Part shown: positions 37,339-49,881 of the stretch, piece by piece | Layout of the letters: each line of letters begins with the position of its first letter | How positions within the stretch are numbered: the first letter of the stretch is position 1 | Assembly (NCBI GenBank): GCA_950295325.1 | Contig: OX485804.1 | Location: 57,660,001 to 57,724,000 of the forward strand | DNA: 64,000 bases | From: Polytrichum commune | Lineage: Eukaryota; Streptophyta; Polytrichopsida; Polytrichales; Polytrichaceae | Direction: 5' to 3' | Made by a program: the position numbers and the translations under genes | The notes under the pieces: model-generated | The model's database searches: none | Told to the model about the DNA's origin: nothing | Seen by the model: only the letters and a program-made list of their open reading frames with translations

Positions 37339-38352
37339 CAAGAATAGAAGCACCAAGCTTTGGTGCAACTTAGAAGTGGTGTTTCTACTCACAAACTTGC
37401 CGCTTTAGTGGGCATGAACCAATCCATTGTAGCGCATCTAAGGGAGGATGAGGTGGGGAGGGGGGAGATCGAGAGACAAAGAGAAGGGTCCAAAGCTTCT
37501 TACATAGCAAGAGAAGAGGCATTTTGTCAATACTATTACTAAAGGTCGACTTGGAACTACATTTGTGACAACAAAAAAACTTCGATTTGAAACATGTAAA
37601 TTGTTGTATGACATCATTGTGATGCATGCTTTGAGAGAGGTTGGATTGGGTGCACAAATGCATCAAAGGAAACCAATCATGAATCGTAAACATGTTCTCG
37701 CACGCTTGAGGTTCGCTTAAAGGTAGGAGAATTGGACCATTGATGATTGGAAACGCATTATTTTCAGTGACGATACAAATATAAATAGGTTTAGCTCAGA
37801 TGGTAGGTCATGGTGTTGGATTGGAGATGGAGAACGCGTCGGACCTCGACATGTCCATCAAACCACGAAGCATGATGCATGGTGGGTCAACGATGATTTG
37901 GGGATGCATGACGGCTTTTGGGCCAGGAGCATGGTACAAAATTGAAGGTAGGATGGATAGGTATTTGTACATATTTATTTTAAAAATATTATTGTGGTCC
38001 ACTATACAAAATTACAATCTAGATCAAAGTAGGTTGGTTTTTTAACATGATAATGATCCCAAGCACACAAACAAGATTGTGCAATAATGGTTGGCATCAC
38101 AAACATTTCAACTCCTTCCATGGCATGCACAATCTCTAGGTTTGAATCCCATTGAACACTTCTAGGCATTGCTCAAATGACATTTGAACAAATTTACGAC
38201 ACCTCCAAGAGGTATCCAAGGATTGTACATGGGAGCATGTGTGTTCAGTGTATCCCAATTTCAACAAACATGATTGCATGACGCTTTATGAGAGCATGCC
38301 ACAAAGAATTGATGTTGTGTTGAAGAGCAGGGGTTACTGGACCAATAACTAA
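37339..38352 (+). pseudogene. Tc1-like (DD34E) transposase, decayed
   Basis: A helix-turn-helix remnant (STHKLAALVGMNQSIVAHLR, about 37380-37440) is followed by AQMHQRKPIMNRKHVLARLR (about 37650-37715) and DDWKRIIFSDDT with the first catalytic Asp at 37769-37771. Then come MIWGCMTAFGPGAWYKIEGR, HDNDPKHT with the second Asp at 38049-38051, and LNPIEHF with Glu at 38154-38156. Exactly 34 residues separate the last two, the DD34E signature of the Tc1 clade. The frame is broken by stops (including 38043-38045, one in PKHTNKIVQ*W, and one right after NPIEHF) and by at least one frameshift near 37870, so it is inactive. The natural stop is TAA 38350-38352. Terminal repeats were not found. Confidence 0.9.
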
Positions 38353-38589
38353 ATATTTTGTAGGCAACTTGAACAAAATTAAGTACTTGTATATAGTTTC
38401 TCATTTGGCTTTGCAACACGTTTTCTTACTATCAATGTAATGTGAAAATTTGCATACATGTGCATAAGTTTGTGCATTATCATATCCAATATTCAAATAT
38501 GAAAAAAGAAACATATGAATTGTTCGTGGTTGTATGTTGAAGACGAGTTTGTTCAAAGAGTACTCCGTTTTGTTCGTAATTGTATTGTT

Positions 38590-41500
38590 GTTTAATTCAA
38601 CCTTTGTCTATACTTCACGGGGGGTGGATGTACAAAACTAATCAACCCTATGGTGGTGTGGTCTTTGTCTATTGCCTTATTCAACCCTCCTCTTATTGTA
38701 AAAGCCCTCACCCATCAATTTTATAGAGTTTGAATACTAATGTGACCCATGCTAGATAGGCCAAAGCTAGACACCGCCTCATTGAGTTGAGTCCCACCAC
38801 CATTGCCCTAGGCGAAAATGCAATCAATTATATTATAGCTCGTAGTGTTCTTATTTAGTCAATTTGAACCTAAATTTAGTATTTAAAAACACCACCAAAA
38901 TTAGTATTATGAGACCCACTTGAAATGAATTAACCGCAAATCTATGGAATCAAGTTTTTACTATACCCCTTTTACTTGGGTAGTGTTGGTGGGGCCAACT
39001 CAAAGAGATGGGTGTCTAGCCTTGGCCTCGTAAATAAGTGACACATTAATTATAACGATATATGCTTCGTGTAGTCGGTCCAAGTGGACCCCCTCATCCA
39101 CCTGGTTGAGAATTGGTGGGTATGAAATGCCTATACAATATATTATTGTATTGTCCAATCTCTGACTGTATCATAGGGAAGCAAAGTGTCACTTCCTCTT
39201 TTACACAAGATAATACAACCATGTATGCACACGAGACATTAGTATTGTGTAAATTTCCAAACTTTGCACATTTCCAAAACTTGTATTTAGATAATTTCAT
39301 ATTTTATGGCCAATTCTGGAATAAACGGTTGTTGCATGCTTGCAATAATGTCTATGCTATGTTGTCAAATATTTGCGTGCATCATGTCAATGAACTATTA
39401 GTTTGAAATCACCTATACAATGGTTGCATGATGAGTAATAACAACATTTGTAGCACAAGTGTTCACATTTCCAAAAACAACTTGTTTTTTTCCCAAGCTC
39501 GTTAAAAGTCCGGAGTTTCTTGAATACCAGTTAAAACTTCACATATTATCAACAATATTATGATTGATTATAAGCTTGAACCACCCGACCATGGAGAGAG
39601 AAACAAAATATCATTTCTTCTCCCCCAAACTTCTTTTGATGTCAAAGGCATTCATTTTACAATCTATCTCCATAGAGTCAAAATGTTCGGTTCATAGTTC
39701 TACTATGAATCTTCTATCTTTGGTCCTTCTAGAACCACTTCATCTTCTTGCTCGATCACATTCTTTTACTTAGAATTTAGTCACAATTCCAACACAAAGA
39801 TCTTCCACAGGGAGCGTTGTCTAACTCCAACACAACAATAATTCATTAGGAGTTGTTCAATTCATGTGCACGATTCGTTCAGGGGTTGTCTAGCCTTTGT
39901 GCACAATTCATTCTTGAGGGTGTCTAGCCATTATGCATAGTTCATTAAGGTGTTGTTTGACCCACTTCTTGTTATGGAGTTAGCTAATAGGTAGGCAGAA
40001 TAGGTACACATCCCCTCTATGAAGAATATTGAAGTAATATCTAAAATCCCTAAGGTAAACATCAAACACACATTTGAGGAAATTAACGTTATTGCCATAC
40101 AATATGCTATGTCCATAATCCTACACAAAAGGAGAATTGAAAACAACGAGCCATTGCCAACAGACGCATAACCACTATTAGATTCCCATATACACCAACT
40201 AGCGAACTAATAAGTAGGATGAAAAATACAAGAATAAATGCCAACGAAAGCTAAGGAACTTGGCTAGTCTGGTTACTATAGTGCCCACCCCGAGAGGGGT
40301 TAGTAGTCCTGCACCACTGGTATTATGTCCTGAGGGTATAGTACCAAGGGTGGGTCGAACGGGCATTCCAATCACGTTGATCGCATGATCAACATTTCTT
40401 CTCTTCTCTCTCTGGAGTTAGCTAACTCCAATCATCATTTCCTCACATGTTAAGTACACCAAAATATGGTTAGTCATCATTCTTCAATAATTAGGTAATG
40501 AACAAATCTCTTCATCAAGGTAGGCTAGTAAGATACATCACATAAAGCATGGATGTACAAACTTTTTCCACTCCAAGGGGCATGTTATCCATTCATCCAT
40601 TGCGTCCTATGGCCCTCTTCTCATTACAAATTCTTGCCCATCGATCTACAACAATTAAAATGTCACATGACACATTTGATGTATACCATATACCATACCA
40701 TTTACTGTATATTCAATGTAGTTTGTCTAGGTGGACCCCTTCATGGACCCGGATGAGAATTAATGGGTACATGAGACCTATACAAGACACCATCACTTTG
40801 TCCAACCTTCACTTGTATTGCAAGTGAGAATGGATCACATATTTGCCTATTCGAGAAGAAGTCTACGGGCGATGAAAGCAACTTCTGGCTTCTGGTGAGG
40901 CCACGTTGCCTGTGCATTCTCGACCGTCGGATTTGACCGATGTAAGATCTCCACCGTTCCTGCCACCACTCATCCACTGTGTTTACAATATGCAATTATC
41001 ATCCTCTGTGTGCTCTAGTCCTCCTCTTATAAAGTACACGCTATTGCCCATCAATTTGAAAGAGTTTGAATTTTTATATACCACATATATAGTGTAGTTG
41101 GTCACCCAAGTGGACCTCTTCATCCGCCCTAGATGATAACAACGTGGACACATGACACCTATACAAAATATTGTTGCTCTATGCAAACTTCGATTGTACC
41201 TTAGGGAAGAAATGATGGATGTATGAACTTTGTTCATCCACCCTAGGGGGAGAGTGTGGTAATCGTCCACTATGTTCTCTAGTCCCCCTCCTCTTCTTAC
41301 AAACCCTTGCCCATCACTTTTAAAGAGTTTACATGTTATGCATCACATACAGAATGTAGTTGGTTCAAGTGGACCCATTCATTTATCCCAAATGATAATT
41401 TGTGGGTATGGAACACCTATACAAGATACATGTCACTCTGTGCAAACCTTCGCATGTACCACATGTAAAAAACGATGGATATACATACTATGTCCAACCA

Positions 41501-42558
41501 CCCTAGAGGGGGTGTAGTAATATCCATTGCATTCTCCGACCACCCTTCTTCTTATTACAAACCCTGATCTATCAAATTTAAAGGATATCACATCTATATT
41601 GTAGGTGATCATTCATTCAAGTGGATCCCTTCATCTGCCCTAGATGAGATGTTGGCGGACACATAACACCTATACAAGGTAACATTGCTTTGTACGTCTT
41701 TTGTTTGTACCTTAAGGGAAGAAAGAGTGGATTTAAAAAATAATTATCCATCCACCCTAGAGAGGGGGGAAAGTTTAGTATTCATCCACTATGGTCATAA
41801 GCTTACTTAGTCTATATGTTGGGCTCCATTTTCTAAAAGGGGGATGCCTAGCAAATGGCCAAGAATCAAGGCCACATCAATCCTTGACACCATACAATTT
41901 GGGTGTAGACGAACCGGTTGTGTCGGTGTTGGTTGATTTTTTTATACTAGTAAATTAGGCAAGGTTGACAGGCTAATAATGCAACAATGCACCAATTTTT
42001 GTCAGATGCCGGTGCACATAGGCGTGGTTTTCATGTGGCCGGTCATGAGTATTGTTATGTTCTTTAGCCCCCTTCCCCTTATTACAAGCCCTTCCCCATC
42101 AAATCCAAAGACCTTGAATATTATATACCACAATACATATAGTTGTAGTCGGTCATTCAGGTGGAGCCCTTCATCCACCCCTCGGATGAGAAATTGGGCG
42201 GGTACAGAACATCGCTACAAGATCATGTCACCATGTGCAAACTTCGTTTGTACCTCAAGGTAAGAAAGGATGGATTTACAAAATTTGTTCATCCACCCTA
42301 GAGAGGGGGGAAAGGTGCGGCAATCATCCACTGCATTCTCTGGCCCCCTCCCTTATTTACAAACCCTTACCCATCCATTACATTACTCAAGCTGCTAAGT
42401 TGTGTTCATGGGCTCCGTAGTGAATTCTAGAACAATGCCTTCAGATGTCGAAATTCCAGTGCTTCATATTGAATAAGAAGGCAGGGCAAAATGAACACAA
42501 CTCATCAACTAACTAATGTTATGTCAAATGTAAAGACTTTGCATATTATATACCACAA

Positions 42559-42609
<51 letters not shown>

Positions 42610-42990
42610 ACAAATAAATAAATAAATAAATAAATAAACAAATAAATAAATAAATAAACAAACAAACAAACAAACAAACAAACAAATAAACAAACAAACA
42701 AATAAACAAACAAACAAATAAATAAATAAATAAATGAGTGAATGAATGAATGAATAAATGAATAAATAAATAAATAAATAAATAAATGTGGTCAGTCAAG
42801 TGAAGGCATTCATCCGCCTCCCGGATGAGAAACCGGGTGGGCACAGCACACCGCTACAAGATACCGTCGCTGTGTGCAGCCTCGTCGGTACCAAGAGGGG
42901 AGAAAGAATGTACAGACTCTGTTCATCCATCCTAGGGGGGGGGGTGCGGTAATCATCCACTTCTCTCTCCAGCCCTCTTATTGCAAGCCC
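38590..42990. repeat. Interrupted satellite-like array, unit about 250-270 bp
   Basis: Units contain in order: caagtggacccttcatccgc, gatgagaattggtgggtaca, acctatacaaga…caccatc, tgcaaacttcgttgtacctc-like, gttcatccaccctagagggg, cttattacaaacccttgccc and tttgaatattatataccaca. The first block occurs at about 39084, 40733, 41108, 41370, 41620, 42160 and, altered, 42797; a partial unit lies at 38620-38740. Spacings of 262 and 250 bp give the period. Unrelated sequence interrupts at about 39400-40545 and 40850-40980. The array ends just before the CUL1 leader. Confidence 0.8.
42557..42787. repeat. 231-bp tetranucleotide microsatellite (AAAT)n/(AAAC)n
   Basis: Pure AAAT gives way to AAAC blocks (about 42655-42715) and then to a GAATGAATG interruption before returning to AAAT. 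It sits within the array where other units have only tataccacaata. Long open frames on the minus strand across it (YLF/CLF repeats) are artefacts. Confidence 0.95.
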
Positions 42991-43545
42991 TGGCTTGAGA
43001 CTCTCCTGCTCAAGCTTTCGTCTTCTTCGGTTTCTTCCTCTTCTCCGACCTTCCCTCTTCGACTTTCTCCTTATTCCTCTCCTCCGGGCTCCTTCCCTCT
43101 CAAGTTCCATCACCACCATCACCACCATCACCACCGACCTCGTAAGGCCAGCCAGCAGATTGTCTTCAACGCCAACCTTCCTGCTGTGGTCTTCAAGCTT
43201 TGCCGCTCCTGATTATCATCGGTTTCGTCTTTTGTCGGAGGCGAGGAGGAGGTTCGTATCGAAAGTTGGACGGATTGGTGCGCATAGGGTAGGGTTTCAC
43301 GTTGGCACAGGTGAAACAGGGTACACAGGTTGCAGGATGGTAGGGTTAGGGTGGAGTGTGCTACGGTTGCGACTCAATTGAGTTGGTAAGGGAAGGTAGG
43401 GTGTGTTGACGTGGCAAGGAGGAGGCGAAGGAGGTGTGCGTTTGCAAAGGGGAATTGTATTGGAGTTTTGTTTGGAGTGAGTCGTTTGAGGTAGGGTTTA
43501 GGATCCGGTACCCGGGGGAGGGGGGAGGGGGGGCGACAGGGGTCT
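42991..43545 (+). promoter_or_regulatory. Presumed CUL1 promoter / 5' leader
   Basis: CT-rich sequence (43005-43100), a CAC-rich stretch (catcaccaccatcaccacca, 43112-43135), then a G-rich segment directly before the start codon. No clear TATA box. A 5' UTR intron is possible (cctcgtaagg at about 43137) but not provable. Confidence 0.4.
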
Positions 43546-46500
43546 ATGACAATGAACAACGAACGGAAGGTGATAGAGTTGGAGGCAGGATGGGCCTTCA
43601 TGCAGAAGGGCATCACGAAGCTAAAGAATCTCCTGGAAGGAGTGCCGGAACAGCAGTTCAGCTCCGAGGAATACATGCTGCTCTACACGTATCCTCCCTC
43701 ATCATCAATCAATTTTGCACACCCTCTACTTTGATTGTTATGCTATGCTAAGCCAAATTAGCTAACGGATGCAAATGGGATGGTATGGTAGCATGGGTTG
43801 TACGATCTTCAGTTTGTGGAATAGGATGGATGATGTGCATTTCACTGTCTCACAAGTTGCTTGTGCTGTTTGTTTCCTTAATTTGTCTCTTTGTACAGAA
43901 CAATTTACAACATGTGTACACAGAAGCCTCCTCAGGATTACTCACAGCAGCTCTATGACAGATATAGAGAATCCTTTGAGGATTACATCAATCAAATGGT
44001 ATGCAAGCAACATTCTCGATGACTTCTCTGGTAGCTCCTGCTGCTGAGTTTTTGACACTCGGAAAATATTTTGTGCAATTCCTTCCATGACATGAACCAA
44101 ACCCTAGAAGACGATGGGGCCCAAGGAGATAGAAGCTGGACAAATGAAATTTAATTCTGATGTTTAGGTTCCCTGGTTCTAGATTTGTTCTTTCTCATCA
44201 GACGAGATGATGAGTGACAGGATGATTCCTATGCCCTTTTTGAACTAATTTAGTACTTCTCTCTTCTTCCATTAGGTTTTGCCTGCTCTTAGGGAAAAAC
44301 ATGAAGAGTTCATGCTCAAAGAGCTTGTGCGAAGATGGGACAATCACAAGATTATGGTGCGGTGGTTGTCACGGTTCTTCAATTATCTAGATCGATACTT
44401 CATTGCAAGGCGATCATTTGCAGCACTCGGTGAAGTGGGGCTCAAGTGTTTCCGAGACCTGGTATGTCATTTTTGAAGAAGTGTTATCCTACAACTAAAT
44501 TATTGAAATTGATGTATTCAAGTCGATGCTAAGTTCAAGTGTCCGTGGTCGCATGCACATGTATACAATTCATATTTCTGCACGCGTATTAAATGCTTGT
44601 CTTGTGTCCCTAGATTGGGAGTCAATTGACCTAATTTAAGTGAATTGTCATTTTCATCTCACTGTGAGGTCTGTGTTGGTTTTAGATCTCAATCTTTGCT
44701 ACTCTTGCACTCCTAAGGAGGTTCCAGAGAAGATGCATTTATATGTCTTCAAAGATCTGATGCAAGTAGTCCTTTCCTCACAAATTTACTTTGTTGGTGT
44801 GCAGGTGTATACTGAAATGAAGGTCAATGTCAAGGATGCAGTTATTGCATTGGTATGCATGCCCTTCATGTGGTGTACTTGATTTTGCAATATATTTAGG
44901 CACTTTGGACTAGAGGTGACTGAATTGTGATGTTTTCACATCTGGTCATCCAGACAGTAGTCAATTAAAACTCAACTCTTGCTTGAGCAGATTGATCGTG
45001 AGCGAGAAGGGGAGCAAATAGACCGGGCTTTGTTGAAGAATGTGCTGGGCATATTTGTGGAGATTGGAATGGGGAGCATGGAGCGATATGAGACCGACTT
45101 TGAGATGTACATGCTCCATGACACAGCTGCTTATTACTCGCGAAAAGCTGCATCATGGATTGAAGAGGATTCGTGCCCTGACTACATGCTGAAGGTTTGA
45201 GGAAGCTTCATTTGAGTTTTCCCTTCAATTATCCCTCAGATGTATGTAGTTCTTCACTGAAGATTTTTCATCTTGAATATACTAAAGATATTTCTTTTGC
45301 TTCATATTTGATGCATTTGTTTGTTATATAAATTTCAGGCTGAAGAATGTTTGAAAAGGGAAAAGGAAAGGGTTGGACAGTACTTGCATGCTAGCAGTGA
45401 GCAGAAACTGCTTGAGGTATGAAAGTGCTACTTTTTTGGATGAAGGATTTGGATTGTTTTTTGCAACTAGGTGGGGTTGGTGGATTGTCTGCATGACCAC
45501 CTGTTCAGTTTTTAGTGTGTAAACATGTAACCCTGCTATTGTCTAAATGATGATGCCCCAGACATCCAGACTAGGTGGTAATGTTTATTTGGGTGATACT
45601 GTGAAATGTTCGTCCATGTACACAGATTTGATTTCAGGTCTTGTATCATCTCTTAGTTGTCATCTCTTATTACAGTGGTTAGCACTTCATGTGGTTCTAC
45701 TTTAATTCAAATCTAGTGCAAGTCTGAGAGGACTGCACAAGGTTGCTTTCTGCTAGAGTATTACTAGTGATATGTCTATGGGCTTCATGTGCCTAATACT
45801 GTCTGCTTGTTACAAGTTATTGATTGTTTGTTGAATATCGTTTCTACAGAAAGTTCAACATGAGCTACTAAGTCAATATGAGACACAGCTCCTTGAAAAG
45901 GAGCATTCAGGGTGCCATACATTACTACGAGATGACAAGGTGAAATTGTTATACCTCTCTAGATTTAGAAACCTATCAAAAATCAAATGAATGTACATAT
46001 TACACCCTGCTGTATTTGCAACAGAATCCCTCCATGGTAACTATTGGGTTTCACTTAACAAAGCAAGATCCTGCTCTCACTTTAGGATGCCCTCTAGTCA
46101 AATGAGAAATTGAAGTTGATGTTTAAAGAGAATCTGAGAATCTGTATTTACTCATCACATCTATAAAAGCATTTGCTATGCAAACCTTCAGGAGGGAAGT
46201 GATAATTGTTCATTAATTTAAAACATACAACTCAGCCTTACAAATATGAATATTAATGAGATACTGTAAAGTGATTAGGTTGTGTGCTGATTGTGAGTAA
46301 CCTTTGATGATGAAGACGACTATACTCATGAAGGCCTTGACACTTTTTTGGTAATCTGTAGGTGGAGGACCTGTCAAGGATGTATCGTCTTTTCTGTAGG
46401 ATTCCAAAGGGTTTGGAACCTGTGGCAAGCATTTTCAGACAGGTATGTAGCATCAAAGTCTAGCTCTTCTAGGTGCATGCATTGAGTGTCAGAATTTGGG

Positions 46501-49500
46501 TCTGCAAAATTGATAAAAGATTGTTGCTTTTGCAATTTGCTCTAAGAGTATTTTGTACCTGCAGCATGTCACAGATGAAGGGACTGCTCTTGTAAAGCAA
46601 GCCGAAGATGCAGCTAGCAGCAAGAAGGTAGGTTTTAGTGCTACTTTTAAGTAAAGTCTGTATTGAACTGGTTCTTGTTCTTCAGTTTGTGTCAAGAAAT
46701 CATTTGTCATATATATTGTCTGCATAATTTTAAAAATTAATATGTGTTTATTGTCACTTGACTATTCTCAGGCTGAGAAGAAAGATACAGTGGGAGTCCA
46801 AGAGCAGGTATGCATAGTGGCTTGAAGTTACTATGTACCTTATATACTAGTCTGTGTACCATGCATCAGGAATTTTGCAGATGGTCTGTCTTAGGTTGTT
46901 AATTGCAAGAGCTGGCCCAAATCATGGTGGACATAATTCCCATGACTTAGCTCTTGACTGGGAGGTTATCCTTGTGCATGTTTCTATGTTTTGCATGTCT
47001 CGAAATGTACAAAGCACATCATGCCTCACAAACGGCAATTGATACAGCTGAGGAATTTTTAAGTTTATGTGATGTATGCAACATGATAGGCTGACTTCAG
47101 GATCACTGTTGTTTCTGCACAGGCTTTTGTGCGGAAGGTGATTGAACTCCATGACAAGTATCTGCAGTATGTCAGCGAATGCTTTGTCAATCATTCACTT
47201 TTCCACAAGGTGATCAATACTCTCTGTGACTTGTGTTCTAACTGTGTTTCACGTAGGCATTCTGTAGAAAATATAGTATTTGAAGGCCGCATGGTTGCAC
47301 TCAACCACGAAGTTCATTGTTCAATGACAGTGTTATTGTAGTCTTGATGAAGTCTAGATTGAAGTTTGTTTCCTCCACTTAGTAGTGCCTAGAAGACTGA
47401 TATTGATAGTTGATTTTGCTTGCAGGCCTTGAAGGAAGCTTTTGAGGTCTTCTGCAATAAGGGCGTTGCAGGGAGCACAAGTGCAGAGCTGCTGGCTACA
47501 TTTTGTGATAATCTACTGAAGAAGGGGGGAAGTGAAAAGCTCAGTGATGAAGCTATCGAAGATACACTTGAAAAGGTGCTTTATCCACAAACATTTGTAT
47601 GGTACTGTTAATAGCAAGGGTTTGTCCTCATAAGTTGGGTTCAGAACACTTGGCACATTCTGACCACTTTTATTCTCGATCCTGCAGGTTGTAAAACTCC
47701 TTGCATACATCAGTGACAAAGACCTGTTTGCAGAGTTTTACAGGTGACCATTGTCTAATCTTTCTGTTTTTCCAAGTTCTCTGTTGGTTTCATATAGCTG
47801 AAGACCTGAATGCTTACAGGTAGTAAACATCTGTATGTCACAAAGCATACAAGTGGAAGTTGCGAGTTCAGTGGTTCATGTCATCAATCTGAAATCATAT
47901 TCAGTACCAAGTGTGGCTCCATTTGGAACATCATCCTCTGCAGATATTAATATCTGATGTGCACTTATTACAGGAAGAAATTGGCTAGAAGACTACTCTT
48001 CGACAAGAGTGCCAATGATGACCATGAGCGCAGCATTTTGACCAAGTTGAAACAACAGTGCGGAGGGCAGTTTACATCAAAGATGGAGGGCATGGTATGT
48101 TTGTGCTCTACTCTGTAGACATCTTTTGGGCTGCTGAATGGGGTATGATATATACTTGGAGCGGTAAACCTTCACCGAATGGAAGGAAATCCAATTTGAA
48201 GTTCTATCCTCCAGTAGTGAGGCAATATGTTCTGACGTTGGTGATGGTTTACTATGGCAGGTTACTGACTTGACACTGGCACGTGAAAATCAAACAAATT
48301 TCGAGGAGTATCTGCAAGACAATACCACCTCAAACCCAGGCATCGATCTGACTGTTACAGTTCTTACTACTGGGTTCTGGCCTAGTTACAAGTCTTCAGA
48401 TCTGGCATTACCAGCAGAGATGGTCAGTTGTCAACATTTGAACTCCATTCATTACGTTGCTTAGTTGTCAACTTTTAAATATGAGGTACATGCAGAGCAG
48501 TATCCTCTGCAGTATAATTTTGTTGGAGCAGTTCCATTTGAGTATCTGTCTGTTTATCTTCTGATATATGTTGATGTTCTGGTCCTTCATCAGAGAGTTC
48601 AGCTGAGACCCACTCTGATGTATCAGTTGTTTTACTTGCCAGGTTAAATGCGTTGAGGTATTTAAGGAATTTTATCAGACAAAAACAAAGCATCGGAAGC
48701 TCACTTGGATATATTCGTTGGGAACTTGTAATATAACTGGAAAGTTTGATGCAAAACCTATTGAGCTCATCGTGACAACTTATCAGGTACTTTTCCCAAT
48801 TTTCCATTTTGTGACAAGACTTTAGAATGAAGTAAATCCTTTGTCATTGCCTCGTGCTGTTATCGGCATGCCATTGTGAGTTTTCTAATGTAACAGCTGT
48901 TCCTGGAATAGGAGATGCAATGCTGATCAGTTGTTCTTGATTTGTTTTTGAAATGGGATAATTTTGAAGTGCAATGCAATTTGGTATGCATCGTACATTA
49001 TATGCCACACCTGTCTGTATTGGAGTTGATCATTGCATGCATATTCTTAACATTTCTCTAGGTGGTGATTAACAGTGTAGAACCCTTGCTTGTACAGGCC
49101 GCAGTTCTATTACTTTTCAATGCTGCAGAGAGGCTGAGTTACAATGATATCAAGAATCAACTGAATCTCACTGATGAGGATATCGTCAGATTGCTACATT
49201 CTCTATCGTGTGCAAAATACAAGATTCTGAACAAGGATCCAAGTACTAAGTCAGTTCAACAAAATGACTTCTTTGAGTTCAATACGAAATTCACTGACAA
49301 GATGAGGCGGATAAAGGTGAGATTCCTTGTCGAAACCTTATATCAGATAACTAACAGTGGCTTTCCTTCAGATGTGTGTCCATACTGTGAACTCTTGTCA
49401 GTTGCTTACCTTTGGGAATTCTCCCTCTAATTTGAAATTCTGATAATGACCAACAGATTCCATTGCCACCAATGGACGAGAAGAAGAAGGTCATAGAGGA

Positions 49501-49881
49501 TGTGGACAAGGACAGACGTTATGCCATCGATGCATCCATTGTTCGAATCATGAAGAGTCGCAAAGTGTTGCCTCATCAACAGCTGGTCCTGGAATGCGTC
49601 GAGCAGCTTGGCCGCATGTTTAAGGTTGTTATTACTCACCACAAGGTTTTTTTTTCCTAGATTGTATTTAAATATGAGAAAGGAGTGGCATAGATCTTAT
49701 GAACATACAAACTTGGTCTATGGAGTTGCACATATTGACATTCTGACATGTTGGATCCTGGAACTGGTTCTGTCTGCAGCCTGATTTCAAGGTGATCAAG
49801 AAGCGGGTTGAGGATCTTATTGCTCGCGAGTATTTAGAGCGGGATAAGGACAACCCCAACATGTTCAAATATGTGGCGTAA
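43546..49881 (+). CDS. Cullin-1, scaffold of SCF E3 ubiquitin ligases (19 exons)
   Basis: Exons: 43546-43688, 43899-43998, 44276-44461, 44805-44852, 44991-45194, 45339-45416, 45850-45939, 46362-46442, 46565-46627, 46772-46807, 47123-47209, 47426-47575, 47688-47743, 47974-48094, 48261-48422, 48643-48786, 49098-49316, 49457-49624, 49780-49881. All introns are GT-AG. The joined frame is 745 residues, against 738 in Arabidopsis CUL1. The N-terminal cullin repeats ([39 protein letters not shown]) bind SKP1/F-box modules. The cullin-homology domain (LYRKKL-type region [23 protein letters not shown]) binds RBX1. The neddylation site is Lys689 in [11 protein letters not shown], and the winged-helix tail ends NMFKYVA. 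Met1 at ATGACAATG is used; a second Met two codons on is equally possible. A four-residue KKAEKK-containing exon 10 insertion is moss-like in my recollection. The gene looks intact and is expected in cytosol and nucleus. Confidence 0.97.

Noticed and set aside
42505-42844. Minus-strand frames rich in YLF/CLF
   Set aside because: Translation of the AAAT/AAAC microsatellite.
42796-43381. Overlapping 112-128 codon frames upstream of CUL1
   Set aside because: They cover the array end and the CT-rich CUL1 leader and have low-complexity Ser/Arg/His composition without homology.
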